Shown here: positions 45,757 to 57,868 of the stretch, in pieces
Layout: every line of letters begins with the position of its first letter
How positions within the stretch are numbered: position 1 is the first letter of the stretch
Origin: Marinobacterium lutimaris
GTDB lineage: Bacteria; Pseudomonadota; Gammaproteobacteria; Pseudomonadales; Balneatricaceae
Reading direction: 5' to 3'
NCBI RefSeq assembly: GCF_900108065.1
Contig: NZ_FNVQ01000001.1
Span: 2,108,001 to 2,172,000 of the forward strand
Length of the DNA: 64,000 nt
The notes under the pieces: generated by a model
Told to the model about the DNA's origin: nothing
Database searches by the model: none
What the model saw: the letters and a program-made list of their open reading frames with translations, nothing else
Program-made: the position numbers and the translations under genes

Positions 45757-46845
45757 TCATTTAGCGGTTTTCATATGGCCGAAGGTCTTCACTGCGGTTG
45801 CCCGCTCCGGCATGGAAAGCTCACCCTTGGCGACCTTGTCACGCAGGTAGCTGTAGGTCTGCAGAGCCTGGCTGTACATATGCTCACCGATGCTCAGTTC
45901 CCGGTATTCTCCGGCCCCTTCACTGAACTGCGGCAGCGGTTTGATCAGGGTGTGGTAGTCGCAGGCGAAGAACAGCGGGAAGGAGTAGCGCTCCTCAGCC
46001 ACCTTGCGCACCCGGTGAGAGGTAGCCACGAACTGACCGGCTGTGAGTACTTCGAGCATGTCACCGATATTGATGACCAGCGCTTCCTCATCGCCCTCTT
46101 GCCCTTTAACAGTCAGGGGAGGCGCATCGATCCATTCGCCATCCTCGTTCATCACCTCAAGGCCCGGCTTGTCGGATAGCAGCATGGTGAAGCACTCGTA
46201 ATCGGTGTGGGCGCCAATACCCGGGCGGTCTTCAGCGTCGGCATCATAGGGATAATGGATCAGGCGCAGTTTTGAGGGCGGGCAGGTTACCAGAGATTCG
46301 AAATAATCCTCAGATAAATCAAGCGCCAGCGCGAATCCGGAGAACAGTTTGCGGCCCAGGGCAAATACGGTTTCATAGTAATCCAGTACCCAGGCGCGGA
46401 AGTTCTCATCCACCGGCCACTCGTTTTCACCGATCAGCGGGGTTTTGGCCAGCACCAGCGGATGATCGGCCGGCGCCGGAAAACCCACATCGTAGGCTTC
46501 CTTACGGTCCGGCTTGCCGGTGCCGTAGATCTCTTCACCCTCCGGCACGAAGCCCTTGTGGCTTTTGGAAGCACCGATGTAGTAATCCATCTTGGTATCG
46601 ATCGACTGGGCGAAGAACCACTTGGCCGCTTCACGCAGCTTGGCGATCTTCTGCTTGGGAATGCCGTGACCGGTCACATAGAGGAAACCCACTTCACGGG
46701 CCGCTTTGCCCATCTCTTCGGCGACTTTCTTGCGCTCATCCAGACTGTCACTGAACAGACCGGATACGTTGACCAGCGGGATCGACTGAAACGCTCTGGT
46801 TTCCTGGCCTTTTGCTTCACTGGCACTGCTTGTCTGACTGCTCAT
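45757..46845 (-). CDS. 2-oxoglutarate/Fe(II) oxygenase, isopenicillin N synthase family
   Basis: A 362-residue protein. The N-terminal DIOX_N segment is [10 protein letters not shown]...[13 protein letters not shown]. The iron ligands are His-x-Asp in [13 protein letters not shown] and a distal His in [18 protein letters not shown], whose Arg binds 2-oxoglutarate. IPNS-family members hydroxylate or cleave small amine and amino-acid substrates; relatives include ethylene-forming enzyme and arginine/homoarginine hydroxylases. It lies between the TIM-barrel and transporter genes, so it probably acts on the imported compound. The substrate is not known. Confidence 0.9.
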   Translation of the reverse strand: MSSQTSSASEAKGQETRAFQSIPLVNVSGLFSDSLDERKKVAEEMGKAAREVGFLYVTGHGIPKQKIAKLREAAKWFFAQSIDTKMDYYIGASKSHKGFVPEGEEIYGTGKPDRKEAYDVGFPAPADHPLVLAKTPLIGENEWPVDENFRAWVLDYYETVFALGRKLFSGFALALDLSEDYFESLVTCPPSKLRLIHYPYDADAEDRPGIGAHTDYECFTMLLSDKPGLEVMNEDGEWIDAPPLTVKGQEGDEEALVINIGDMLEVLTAGQFVATSHRVRKVAEERYSFPLFFACDYHTLIKPLPQFSEGAGEYRELSIGEHMYSQALQTYSYLRDKVAKGELSMPERATAVKTFGHMKTAK

Positions 46846-46855
46846 GATCTACTTC

Positions 46856-47701
46856 CTAAACAGACTGGATGAATTGGTTAAAGTGACGGCGCTCTTCGAT
46901 CGCCATGCGCTCGTTCAGCGACCAGAGATCGGCCACCGGCACGTTGGTAAACGGCAGGTGATGCAGGTATCCGTCAGGGCCAAACTCGGTGGTCAACGTG
47001 CTGCGTTCATACCCCTTCTCGATATGCTTGCGCCACACCGCTTCCCAGATCGACTGGTGGAACTCCAGTGCGCCCCGGTATTCCGGCGCATCCGGATGCG
47101 GCACCTGCGGCCCCTGGTCGTAACCGACACGGGCCTGAATGTGGTGAACGCGGTCGATAAAGGCGCTGAGATCATCCTTGGGATGGTTCAGCAGTCGCTC
47201 GCACACCAGCACCCAGTGGCTGATATCGGTGGTGAACTGCAGCTGCGGCAGCTGGCGAATCAGATCCAGCGTGACCCAGGGGCTGTACAGCGACGTGCCG
47301 CGATGGGTTTCAAAACTGCAGAGGATGCCGTGCTTGTCGGCCAGCTCCTGCGCCCTGCCGAAAAACTCCACCTGTTCCGCCATGGGCCAGCGGTCATTCC
47401 CCGGCAGCACGTTGATAAAGCGCGGCGACAGCTCCGCCGCGGCATCCAGCAGCCGATCCATGCGCGCCAGATGATCGGCGCTGGTCTCGGCCTGGTCCGG
47501 GATTACATCGCCGCCAGTGAACAGGATGGCGATATGCTCCATACCGGTATTATCCAGTGCCTGGCGAAACGCTCTGCGCTCTTCCGAGGTCGCCGCTATG
47601 CGGGCCTCGACACCGGTAAAACCAACGCTTTTCAGCTGCTCGGCATAGCTTTCCAGCGGCGCGGTCACGCCCCAGAGGGTACGAAAGATATCCAGTTCCA
47701 T
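46856..47701 (-). CDS. Sugar phosphate isomerase/epimerase-like TIM-barrel protein
   Basis: A 281-residue xylose-isomerase-like (AP endonuclease 2) fold protein with FRTLWGVTAPLESYAEQLKSVGFTGVEARI, CSFETHRGTSLYSPW, TDISHWVLVCER and YDQGPQVPHP. The metal-binding Glu, His and Asp residues are spread along these segments as in hydroxypyruvate isomerase and inosose dehydratase relatives. It lies 36 bases downstream of the ureohydrolase gene and 10 bases upstream of the oxygenase gene. The role within the pathway is inferred from context only. Confidence 0.85.
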   Translation of the reverse strand: MELDIFRTLWGVTAPLESYAEQLKSVGFTGVEARIAATSEERRAFRQALDNTGMEHIAILFTGGDVIPDQAETSADHLARMDRLLDAAAELSPRFINVLPGNDRWPMAEQVEFFGRAQELADKHGILCSFETHRGTSLYSPWVTLDLIRQLPQLQFTTDISHWVLVCERLLNHPKDDLSAFIDRVHHIQARVGYDQGPQVPHPDAPEYRGALEFHQSIWEAVWRKHIEKGYERSTLTTEFGPDGYLHHLPFTNVPVADLWSLNERMAIEERRHFNQFIQSV

Positions 47702-47737
47702 GCGCTGCTCCTCGCTGCTTCCCGAATTCGATGCCGC

Positions 47738-48688
47738 TTAGCGGTAGTTCACGCCCGGCAGTACGCAGAGCATCTCATACAGCAGGTTGGCCGCCAGCTG
47801 CGAGGTGTTGCCGCTGATATCGTAGGCCGGCGCCACTTCTACAAGATCCGCACCGATCAGGTTCAAGCCCTTGCAGCCACGCACAATTTCCAGCCCCTGG
47901 ATCGAGGTCAGGCCACCTACTTCAGGTGTGCCGGTACCCGGCGCCCAGGCGGGGTCGATACCGTCGATATCGAAAGAGAGATAAACAGGGCCATCGCCGA
48001 TCTGCTCGCGAACTTCCGCCATCAGCGGTTCAAGCGACTTGTGCCAGCACTGCTCGGCGGTAACCAGACGGAATCCCTGACGCTCGCCCCACTTGAAGTC
48101 ATCGGCGGAATAACCCTGGGCGCGCTGACCGATCTGCACAACACGGTTCAGGTCCAGCAGCCCCTCTTCCACGGCGCGGCGGAAGGTGGTGCCGTGGGCG
48201 ATTTTCTCGCCGAACATGTTGTCATTGGTGTCGGTATGCGCATCCACATGGATCAGGCCCACCGGGCCATGCTTTTTGGCGATGGCGCGCAGGATCGGCA
48301 GAGTCAGGGTGTGGTCACCGCCCAGCGTCAGCGGAATCAGCGGGTAATCGTTCAGGCGGGTGTAATAGTCTTCGATGATGTCGACCGACTTCAGCAGGCT
48401 GTAGGTGTTGATCGGTACATCGCCGATATCGGCCACGGACAGGGCATCGAAAGGCGCAGCGCCAGTGGCCATGTTGTAAGGACGGATCATCACCGATTCG
48501 GCGCGGATCTGCCGCGGCCCGTAGCGGGTGCCGGCACGCTGGGAGGTACCCACATCCAGCGGGATACCAACGAACGCTGCATCCAGACCCTCAAGCTCCT
48601 CCACAAACGGCAGTCGCATCATCGTCGCGCGGCCGCCGAAGCGGGGCATGTCGTTTCCACTCTGCGGCTGATGAAGTTGCTTTTCCAT
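47738..48688 (-). CDS. Agmatinase/guanidinase-like ureohydrolase
   Basis: A 316-residue binuclear-metal hydrolase of the arginase/agmatinase superfamily. Metal ligands are visible in TLGGDHTLTLPILRA, IHVDAHTDTND and SFDIDGIDPAWAPGTGTPEVGG. Members release urea from agmatine, guanidinobutyrate, guanidinopropionate or free guanidine; motif comparison by eye cannot separate these. It is the first gene of the operon and is divergent from a LysR regulator. Coexistence with an Fe/2OG oxygenase and an amino-acid importer favours a guanidino substrate. Confidence 0.93.
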   Translation of the reverse strand: MEKQLHQPQSGNDMPRFGGRATMMRLPFVEELEGLDAAFVGIPLDVGTSQRAGTRYGPRQIRAESVMIRPYNMATGAAPFDALSVADIGDVPINTYSLLKSVDIIEDYYTRLNDYPLIPLTLGGDHTLTLPILRAIAKKHGPVGLIHVDAHTDTNDNMFGEKIAHGTTFRRAVEEGLLDLNRVVQIGQRAQGYSADDFKWGERQGFRLVTAEQCWHKSLEPLMAEVREQIGDGPVYLSFDIDGIDPAWAPGTGTPEVGGLTSIQGLEIVRGCKGLNLIGADLVEVAPAYDISGNTSQLAANLLYEMLCVLPGVNYR

Positions 48689-48793
48689 AACTCTGAACCC
48701 TCTGCTTCCGGGTCTTGCCTAAGGCCCGATTGAATGAATCTAGATCCATCTTAGGAACGCCAACTTGACGGTTAAATAGCAAATCAAAAATAA

Positions 48794-48812
48794 TCAGTTC
48801 ATAAATTACTGA
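48794..48812. promoter_or_regulatory. Candidate LysR operator
   Basis: TCAGT and ACTGA form an inverted repeat with a nine-base AT-rich spacer, 28 bases before the regulator start and about 106 bases before the ureohydrolase start. Spacing and symmetry fit a LysR site; nothing else was tested. Confidence 0.4.
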
Positions 48813-48839
48813 AGTATGAAAACAGGATAAGAATCGCGC

Positions 48840-49742
48840 ATGAGACCGGACAAGCGACTTAATATCAGGCTGCTGGAAGTGTTTGTAACCGTGGTCCAGC
48901 ACCAGGGCTATGCCGGCGCACAGCAAGAGCTGAAGCTGACCGCTTCGGCAATCAGTAACTACATGAGCGAACTGGAGAGCCAGCTTGGTTTCGTGCTCTG
49001 CCAGCGCGGACGTTCCGGCTTTTCGCTGACAGAGAAGGGACAGCAGTTTCTGCATCAGTCGGTGAAACTGCTCGACGAGTACGAATCAATGGAGCGCCAG
49101 GCGGAAGCGCTGAAAGGCGATAAGGGCGGGACTTTCACCCTGGCGGTACTGGACGCCACGGTAATGGACGAGGCGCTGTCATTGCCGGAAATTCTGCGTC
49201 AGTTCAACGACCGCTTCCCGGCGGTGCATTTCAACCTGCAGATCCGCAGCCCCTACGAACAGGTACAGGGAATTCTGAACAATCAGCTGGACCTGGCGAT
49301 CGGTAACTATCCGTCGAGCACCAATAACGTTATCGAGGAGAAGCTCTACCGCGAGCAGCACTGGCTCTACTGCAGTGATCTGCATCCACTGTTTACCCAG
49401 CGGCGTATCCCGCCGGAAACCATTACCCAGTATGGCTTGGTCACCCGCAGTTACTGGAACATGGCAGATCTGCGCAAGCGCGGCTTTGGCCACAGTACCG
49501 CCACGGTGGAGAGCATGGAGGCGCAGCTGGCGCTGATCCTGTCCGGTCGCTTTGTCGGCTATCTGCCGGAGCATTACGCCCAGCCATTCGTGAAACAGGG
49601 CCGGCTAAGACCGCTGGTACCCGCCGAGTTTGGCTACCAGGCGCCCTTCTCGATGATCTGCCGCCGTGGCCGCAGCCGCGAGCCGTTTATCCGCACCCTG
49701 CGCGAGCTGCTGATCGCACAGACCTCACGCAAAGCGAAATAA
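48840..49742 (+). CDS. LysR family transcriptional regulator
   Basis: A 300-residue regulator with an N-terminal winged helix (RLNIRLLEVFVTVVQHQGYAGAQQELKLTASAISNYMSELESQLGFVLCQRGRSGFSLTEKG) and a C-terminal effector-binding domain. It is divergent from, and almost certainly controls, the ureohydrolase-oxygenase-importer operon. The inducer is presumably the imported compound or a breakdown product. Confidence 0.93.
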   Translation: MRPDKRLNIRLLEVFVTVVQHQGYAGAQQELKLTASAISNYMSELESQLGFVLCQRGRSGFSLTEKGQQFLHQSVKLLDEYESMERQAEALKGDKGGTFTLAVLDATVMDEALSLPEILRQFNDRFPAVHFNLQIRSPYEQVQGILNNQLDLAIGNYPSSTNNVIEEKLYREQHWLYCSDLHPLFTQRRIPPETITQYGLVTRSYWNMADLRKRGFGHSTATVESMEAQLALILSGRFVGYLPEHYAQPFVKQGRLRPLVPAEFGYQAPFSMICRRGRSREPFIRTLRELLIAQTSRKAK

Positions 49743-49755
49743 GCCGGCCAGGCGT

Positions 49756-51147
49756 CTAGCCGATCTCGCCGATCAACAGCCACCAGAGGTAATCCAGCGG
49801 CAGCAGCACAAACAGGGTGATCAGGGTGAGCGGCACGGTGATCTTCAACAGCTGGCCCAGCGGCTCCTTGGCTAACTGCATGGAGACCAGCAGCGGACCC
49901 GACTGGTAGGGAAAGAGCACGGTGGAGAAACCCAGCACCTGGGTCATCACCACCGCCTCCACGCTCCAGCCTGTCTGCACCGCCAGATCCGGCGCCACCG
50001 GCGTCAGCACAGCGGGGACTCCAGGCAAGGTCGCCACCAGGCTGACCACAAAGGACATCAGGCTCAACGACATAAAGTTAATAAAGTCGGCGCCCTGCTG
50101 CAGCGGCAGCAACTGCTCCAGCCAAACCGCCAGCAGATCGCCCAGGCCTGTGCTGGCCACCAGTTGGCCGAGGCCCAGAATACCGGCGATAAACAGCAGC
50201 AGCGTGATATCTATCCCTTCCGAAAGCTGCTTGCCACCGACCAGGCCGAAACCCGGCAGTAACAGCAGGCAGGCCGCCGCCAGCCCCACCCAGGCCGGAC
50301 TGATACCATGCAGGCTGTCGGTCATCCAGAACCCCAGCGCCAGCGCCAGTACCACCAGCAGGCGGACCTGTCCCTGCCCCGCCGCGCCGTCCGTCTCTGC
50401 GGGCCCCAGGGCCGCCTCGGTATCGGGCTGCTCGCGAAACAGCCAGACGATCAGCAGACTTCCCACTGCCGCCTTGAGCACACCGAGCACCGGAAAATGC
50501 AGCAACAGGTAATGGGTATAGCTGAAGGTCATATCCAGCACGGTCTCGGCGGAGCCGATCATCACCATATTTGGAATGTTCGCCGGCATGATAGCAAAGG
50601 TGGGCATATGGCAACCAAAGGCCACCGCCAATACCACACCGGTGCGCCCGCGGGAGCCGGCCATAAAGCCGCAGCGATCAGCGATCGCCAGCCCGATGGG
50701 AATCATCATCACGGCGCGCCCCATCGACGATGGCATCAGAAAGCCGAGCAGCGTGCAGGCCGCCATCAGACCAAAGATCAGGCGTGCATAACTGCCATCC
50801 AGATGATGCCCCAACAGACCCGCTATGCGCGCGCCAAGCCCTGTGGACTTGATCGCAAGCCCCATCACCATGCCGGAAAAAATCAGCCAGAGCGCGCCGG
50901 ACGAAAACCCGGAGAACACCTCATCCGGCGGTGCGATACCGCTAAGCAGCGCCGCCAGAAAGAACAGCAGCGCGGTCATATAACCGGGCAGCGCGTTGGT
51001 GACCAGCAACCCAAGAGTAAGAATAACAATGGCAAGACTGCGCCCCTGCAGCGGCGTCAAAGGCGCCATCGGCGCGATGGCTACCCAAAGCGCCAGGGGC
51101 AGTAACAGCAGCATGATCAGATTGGCCGGGCGGCGAATCCACGACAT
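49756..51147 (-). CDS. SLC13/ArsB-type anion permease
   Basis: About 463 residues, 10-12 membrane helices, with GALWLIFSGMVMGLAIKSTGLGARIA and GVPAVLTPVAPDLAVQTGW, typical of the DASS/SLC13 dicarboxylate, sulfate and related anion transporters. The preferred start is ATG 51147, nine bases after AAGGA; ATG 51156 is adjacent to that site and less likely. It lies 15 bases after the hydrolase gene on the same strand, so the two probably form an operon. The carried anion is unknown; a short organic acid is plausible. Confidence 0.88.
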   Translation of the reverse strand: MSWIRRPANLIMLLLLPLALWVAIAPMAPLTPLQGRSLAIVILTLGLLVTNALPGYMTALLFFLAALLSGIAPPDEVFSGFSSGALWLIFSGMVMGLAIKSTGLGARIAGLLGHHLDGSYARLIFGLMAACTLLGFLMPSSMGRAVMMIPIGLAIADRCGFMAGSRGRTGVVLAVAFGCHMPTFAIMPANIPNMVMIGSAETVLDMTFSYTHYLLLHFPVLGVLKAAVGSLLIVWLFREQPDTEAALGPAETDGAAGQGQVRLLVVLALALGFWMTDSLHGISPAWVGLAAACLLLLPGFGLVGGKQLSEGIDITLLLFIAGILGLGQLVASTGLGDLLAVWLEQLLPLQQGADFINFMSLSLMSFVVSLVATLPGVPAVLTPVAPDLAVQTGWSVEAVVMTQVLGFSTVLFPYQSGPLLVSMQLAKEPLGQLLKITVPLTLITLFVLLPLDYLWWLLIGEIG

Positions 51148-51162
51148 CGATAACATTCCTTA

Positions 51163-52083
51163 TTATTGTTTGGCGTTATTCTCGAACTGGCAAAACGTCT
51201 TCAGCGCCGCAGCCAGCTCATCCGGCTGTTCTTCCGGCAGAAAGTGTCCACATTCAAGCGGGTATCCGCTGACATCGCTGGCGTAATCCCGCCAGACCGA
51301 CAACAGATCATAGGTGCGATGGACAAAGCCCCTGGCACCCCAGAGCACCAGCAGCGGACAGTCGACAGTTCGTCCGCGATCGGCGCGGTCATGCTCCAGG
51401 TCGATGGTGGCGGCTGCGCGATAGTCCTCGCAGGAGCCGTGAATCGCCTTCGGATTACGGAAACAGCGAAGATACTCGGCTCGGGCCACGGGTGCAAAGT
51501 CAGCACCGGGCGCCGCCCAGCGTTTCAGCTTTTCATTGAGGTAGTAATCCGGGTCCTGGCCGATCAGGTGTTCGGGCAGGCCATCCGGCTGAATCAGGAA
51601 AAACCAGTGGTAGTAACCAGTGGCGAACGCCTGATCGGTGTGGTCGAACATATGCAGCGTCGGCGCGATATCCATGACACAGGCGCGCTCGACACGCTCG
51701 GGGTAATCCAGCGCCAGCCGATGGGTGACCCGGGCGCCGCGATCGTGACCCGCCACCGCGAAGCGCTGATAGCCGAAATGGTCCATCACGGCGATCATAT
51801 CCGCAGCCATTTCGCGCTTGGAGTAGTTACTGTGATCGGGCAGCCCTGCGGGCTTGGCGCTATCGCCGTAGCCCCTAAGGTCCGGACAGATAAGGTGAAA
51901 ATGATCTGCCAGCAGTGGAGCGATGCGGTGCCAGATGACATGGGTCTGCGGGTAACCATGGATAAGCAGCAGCGGCGGGCCGCTACCACCGTGAACCAGG
52001 TTGATAGCGACCCCATCATGTGTGACTTCAGTGCGGCTAAAACGGCTATCGAATAGAGTGTCCAACATGTGTTGCTGTGACAA
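51163..52083 (-). CDS. Alpha/beta hydrolase, fluoroacetate dehalogenase-like
   Basis: A 306-residue hydrolase. HGYPQTHVIWHRIAPLLADHF, DLRGYGDSAKP and the nucleophile elbow AGHDRGARVTHRLALD have the Asp nucleophile followed by Arg and a second Arg three residues later, as in fluoroacetate dehalogenase. YYHWFF supplies the His-Trp pair that binds the halide there, and the catalytic His is in LECGHFLPEE. An Asp nucleophile also occurs in epoxide hydrolases, but the RGAR and HW residues favour a haloacetate dehalogenase. Pairing with an anion permease fits uptake and breakdown of a haloacid; the activity is inferred. Confidence 0.85.
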   Translation of the reverse strand: MSQQHMLDTLFDSRFSRTEVTHDGVAINLVHGGSGPPLLLIHGYPQTHVIWHRIAPLLADHFHLICPDLRGYGDSAKPAGLPDHSNYSKREMAADMIAVMDHFGYQRFAVAGHDRGARVTHRLALDYPERVERACVMDIAPTLHMFDHTDQAFATGYYHWFFLIQPDGLPEHLIGQDPDYYLNEKLKRWAAPGADFAPVARAEYLRCFRNPKAIHGSCEDYRAAATIDLEHDRADRGRTVDCPLLVLWGARGFVHRTYDLLSVWRDYASDVSGYPLECGHFLPEEQPDELAAALKTFCQFENNAKQ

Positions 52084-52145
52084 AGCAGCCTCCTGCGCCT
52101 AAAAACTCATGCCGGCGGGCCAGAGTGCTCCCCTGCCTGCCGCAA

Positions 52146-52727
52146 TCAGCGGGTCTCCTCGCGGGCGATCACCACCGGCTCCCCCTCCTCCATGCGGATC
52201 AGGATCATCTCGCCGGAAGATGGATAGATATCCAGCAGAGCGGTGATATTGACCTGGTGCGTGATCAGCACCGCGGGTCGATCGGCACCGCGCTGTGCCA
52301 GCCAGTTTTTCAGTTCACTGGTCTGATCAACGCCCGCCGACGCATTACGAAAGAAGGAGTTTAGCAGAGGCTGGGGTTGAACCTCGCCGATTCCCAGCAG
52401 TTCAGAGGTATCCAGGCAGCGGCACCACTGGCTGGAATAAACATCGGCCTGTCCGAAGCCCAACTGCTGCAGGCGCTTGCCAATAGCGCGGGCCTGATCA
52501 CGCCCCTCATCATTCAGATTGCGCTGGGTGGAACAGTCGCCCAACTGAAAGTTGGCTGGATCGCCGACACCCGGTGCCAGCGCATGGCGGATAACGATGA
52601 TGCCACCGCCCTCCTGCACCGCCTCCGACAGGGTCTGGGCACTCAAGCCCAACGGCACGAAAGCTGCGGCTAGTGTCAGTGAGATTAGAGCGATGCGATG
52701 ACGGAAGCAGGCAATAAGACGAGTCAT
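52146..52727 (-). CDS. Exported histidine phosphatase family protein
   Basis: About 193 residues starting at ATG 52727. A signal peptide ends near PLGLSAQT. The phosphoglycerate-mutase-like core has the catalytic RHG-type motif as IIVIRHALAPG, an Arg in SSQWCRCLDTSEL and the second His in VLITHQVNITALLD. Secretion suggests removal of phosphate from periplasmic compounds. The group is common in proteobacteria and has no defined substrate. Monocistronic. Confidence 0.87.
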   Translation of the reverse strand: MTRLIACFRHRIALISLTLAAAFVPLGLSAQTLSEAVQEGGGIIVIRHALAPGVGDPANFQLGDCSTQRNLNDEGRDQARAIGKRLQQLGFGQADVYSSQWCRCLDTSELLGIGEVQPQPLLNSFFRNASAGVDQTSELKNWLAQRGADRPAVLITHQVNITALLDIYPSSGEMILIRMEEGEPVVIAREETR

Positions 52728-52868
52728 GATCGGTCCCCGTTTGCTGAGAGCTCGTAGTACTGAGCTGATAGTACCCAGCTGATACGCCAGCAAAGGGAAG
52801 ATGGTTTGCTCTCCCCCTCTTCTGCAACCGCAGAATGCGGGCGCAGTGCAGAGCTTTGCGTCAGAACT

Positions 52869-53300
52869 TTAATCGAGAACCAGCGCCCCATTGGCATCGA
52901 ACTGCCAGAATTCCGCCCAGGCCACTTCCGACAAATAACCGTCAGGATCGGCGAAGTAACCGCTGTATCCACCCCAAAATGCATCCTGCGCAGGTTTAAC
53001 GATCTCGCCACCGGCGGCTTCCGCCCGCTTGAGTATCTCGTCCACCTGCGCTTTTTCACGGGTGTTATGCGCCAGGGTGATTCCAGGGAAGCTCCGATCC
53101 CGGCCGATCAGACGCGAGCCTGCATCCTCGGCCAGTTTCTCGCGGGGATAAAGCGCCAGCCGAGTGCCGGCGGTGCTGAAAAAGACGATATCCTGCCCCT
53201 CGGTGCGATGGGCAGGAAAGCCGAGTCCTTCGGCATAGAAACGATAGGCACGCTCGAGGTCATCGACCCCGAGCGTGATAAGACTGATACGAGGTTCCAT
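52869..53300 (-). CDS. VOC (glyoxalase/bleomycin-resistance) family protein
   Basis: A 143-residue protein with two beta-alpha-beta-beta-beta motifs: PRISLITLGVDDLERAYRFYAEGLGF at the start and FADPDGYLSEVAWAEFW near the end. The mix of His, Glu and other metal ligands cannot be assigned with certainty. The ribosome site AAGGAGG is eight bases before the ATG. No neighbour suggests the substrate. Confidence 0.87.
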   Translation of the reverse strand: MEPRISLITLGVDDLERAYRFYAEGLGFPAHRTEGQDIVFFSTAGTRLALYPREKLAEDAGSRLIGRDRSFPGITLAHNTREKAQVDEILKRAEAAGGEIVKPAQDAFWGGYSGYFADPDGYLSEVAWAEFWQFDANGALVLD

Positions 53301-53343
53301 CTATACCTCCTTGACCCCGCACCAGTCTGCAACGGCAGCGGGG

Positions 53344-56019
<2,676 letters not shown>

Positions 56020-56385
56020 CGATATCTCCTTGGCCATAATCTGCGTCAGGTGCCCAAACCGGGCTCCGGGCGTTCTGTTTGAATGTTCACGGGCTTGAGA
56101 TGTTCTGGATACAGGGCAGCGCGAAGAGCCTAATACGGAATTATTGTTGTGCACGCTAAAAGCGCTTCAGCGTCTCTCATTTCGGACAAGCCGCTTACCG
56201 ATACAGTTCAAAATAGTTCATTAGGGTGGGGGATTCAGGTTTCAACCGGGTAACAACAGCGTTGCAGACCCTGCATCTATCTGGGGTTGTGTTGCCAGAA
56301 GAACTGAAAACAGCACCCTGCGCAGATGCTGTGGATGGGGGAAAATCGCCCTATTGCCGTAAAAATCGCTGAAAACGGGCCCAGT
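56020..56385. other. acnA promoter region and end of the regulatory hydrogenase operon
   Basis: A 366-base gap. The part next to acnA is its leader, AT-rich around 56130-56160. The remainder shows no ORF, palindrome or terminator strong enough to name. Confidence 0.4.
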
Positions 56386-57837
56386 TTAATGAACCGTACA
56401 TACCATGCATGGATCGAAGCTGCGTACGATATGCTGAACCGCCACCGGATCGGTTTCACCTTCACGCACCGGTGTGCCCACCAAAGCCTGTTCCAGCGCA
56501 CCCGGCTGCCCTGAGGCGTCCCGCGGAGAGAAGTTCCAGGTGGTCGGCGCGATAATCTGGTACTGGCTGATGCGCCCCTTGCGAACCTCGATCCAGTGAC
56601 CCAGGCTGCCGCGGGCTGCTTCCATCAGGCCGACGCCCTCGCCATCGGTGATCGACGACGGATGGTTACAGAAAGGCTCTTCCGGCTCGATCATCTGGGC
56701 CCACTGCTGCAGTCTGGGCAGCATTTTCGCCAGCTCCAGCAACCGCGCCAGCATTCGCGTCTTCACATTGGCACCCTCTTTTCTGGCCATTGCGGTCAGC
56801 AGGGGATCGCCATCCACCAGCGCCCTCGCCAGAGCACCGGTTTCCATCACCTGGCCTGCGTAACGCGGCGCTTTGCACCAGCTGTAAGCGCCCTCTTTCT
56901 CAGCCACTGGTTCGGTCTCGCCCTGTTGCGGATGCAAAGCCTCCGACGGGCGCATCCAGGCGTGGCTGACATCCTCGACGATCCTGCCGGCATCAAAACC
57001 GGAGAGGCCCTGGTCCGGCGTCCAGATCCCCTGGCCAACGGCATTTACCCCTTCCAGCGAGTAATTACCAAAGCTCATAAAACGGTCAACACTGCGGCCC
57101 AGCCCTGCAAAGCCTAGCTGCTCGGAGAGATGCAGAAAGGTACGCAGATCGTCATGCTGCCAGGGCTTTTCATGGCGCCAGTTCTCCAGCTGCGCTGGAG
57201 TCTGGATCGCCTGCACCCGCTCAAGGTCATCGCCAAACAGGGTCTTTTCCAGAAAGCGGCGAAACCCACTGAGGATCGCCATCAGCCGCAGCCGCTCCTG
57301 TCGCTGCACCGGCTTGGTGCTGCCGCCAGGCTGGATACTCAGCGTATGTGGCCACTTACCCGCCAGCAGGCCCATCAGATGCAGAAACTCGGCGCGAGCC
57401 GGCAGCACATCGCGAGTCGCCTCGCCTTTCACCGCACGGAAGCGAGTTGCAACCTGGTTATACCAGAGCTCGGCGGCATAGGTTTCCCGCGCCAGGTCCG
57501 GCATAAAGAACAGGTAAAAGTGAGTCAGCAGATCGGTAAGGGATTCGTTCGCCAGCACCAGGTTACGGCACAGTTCACCGTTGCGGGTAGGCTTGATACC
57601 GAGCGCCTGAGACAGCGCCTGAGCCGCCGCCACCGACTGGCTTACCGAGCAGATCCCGCAGATACGCGGCACGTAGACCAGCGCATCCAGCGCCGGCTTG
57701 CCCACCAGTATCTGTTCGAAACCGCGATAGAGCGTGGAGTTCACCCGTGCTTCGGTCACCTGGCCATTATCGGTGTCCAGGGCAATATCCAGATCACCCT
57801 CCACCCGATTGAAAGGGCCGACTACAACTCTGCTCAT
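56386..57837 (-). CDS. hupV: Regulatory [NiFe] hydrogenase large subunit
   Basis: A 483-residue H2-sensing large subunit (HupV/HoxC, group 2b). It has the nickel ligands RICGICSVSQSVAAAQAL near the N-terminus and SFDPCMVCTVH at the very end. There is no C-terminal extension after the His, so no protease processing is needed, a hallmark of these sensors. GPFNRVEGDLDIALD is the expected N-terminus. It lies 31 bases after hupU. Together with HupU it detects H2 and controls kinase HupT. Confidence 0.96.
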   Translation of the reverse strand: MSRVVVGPFNRVEGDLDIALDTDNGQVTEARVNSTLYRGFEQILVGKPALDALVYVPRICGICSVSQSVAAAQALSQALGIKPTRNGELCRNLVLANESLTDLLTHFYLFFMPDLARETYAAELWYNQVATRFRAVKGEATRDVLPARAEFLHLMGLLAGKWPHTLSIQPGGSTKPVQRQERLRLMAILSGFRRFLEKTLFGDDLERVQAIQTPAQLENWRHEKPWQHDDLRTFLHLSEQLGFAGLGRSVDRFMSFGNYSLEGVNAVGQGIWTPDQGLSGFDAGRIVEDVSHAWMRPSEALHPQQGETEPVAEKEGAYSWCKAPRYAGQVMETGALARALVDGDPLLTAMARKEGANVKTRMLARLLELAKMLPRLQQWAQMIEPEEPFCNHPSSITDGEGVGLMEAARGSLGHWIEVRKGRISQYQIIAPTTWNFSPRDASGQPGALEQALVGTPVREGETDPVAVQHIVRSFDPCMVCTVH

Positions 57838-57868
57838 GAACGCGTTCTCAACTCTTCATTTATCGAAA

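Noticed and set aside
46844-48733. A 629-codon plus-strand frame
   Set aside because: It runs opposite the TIM-barrel and ureohydrolase genes, has no ribosome site or family match, and is a shadow frame.
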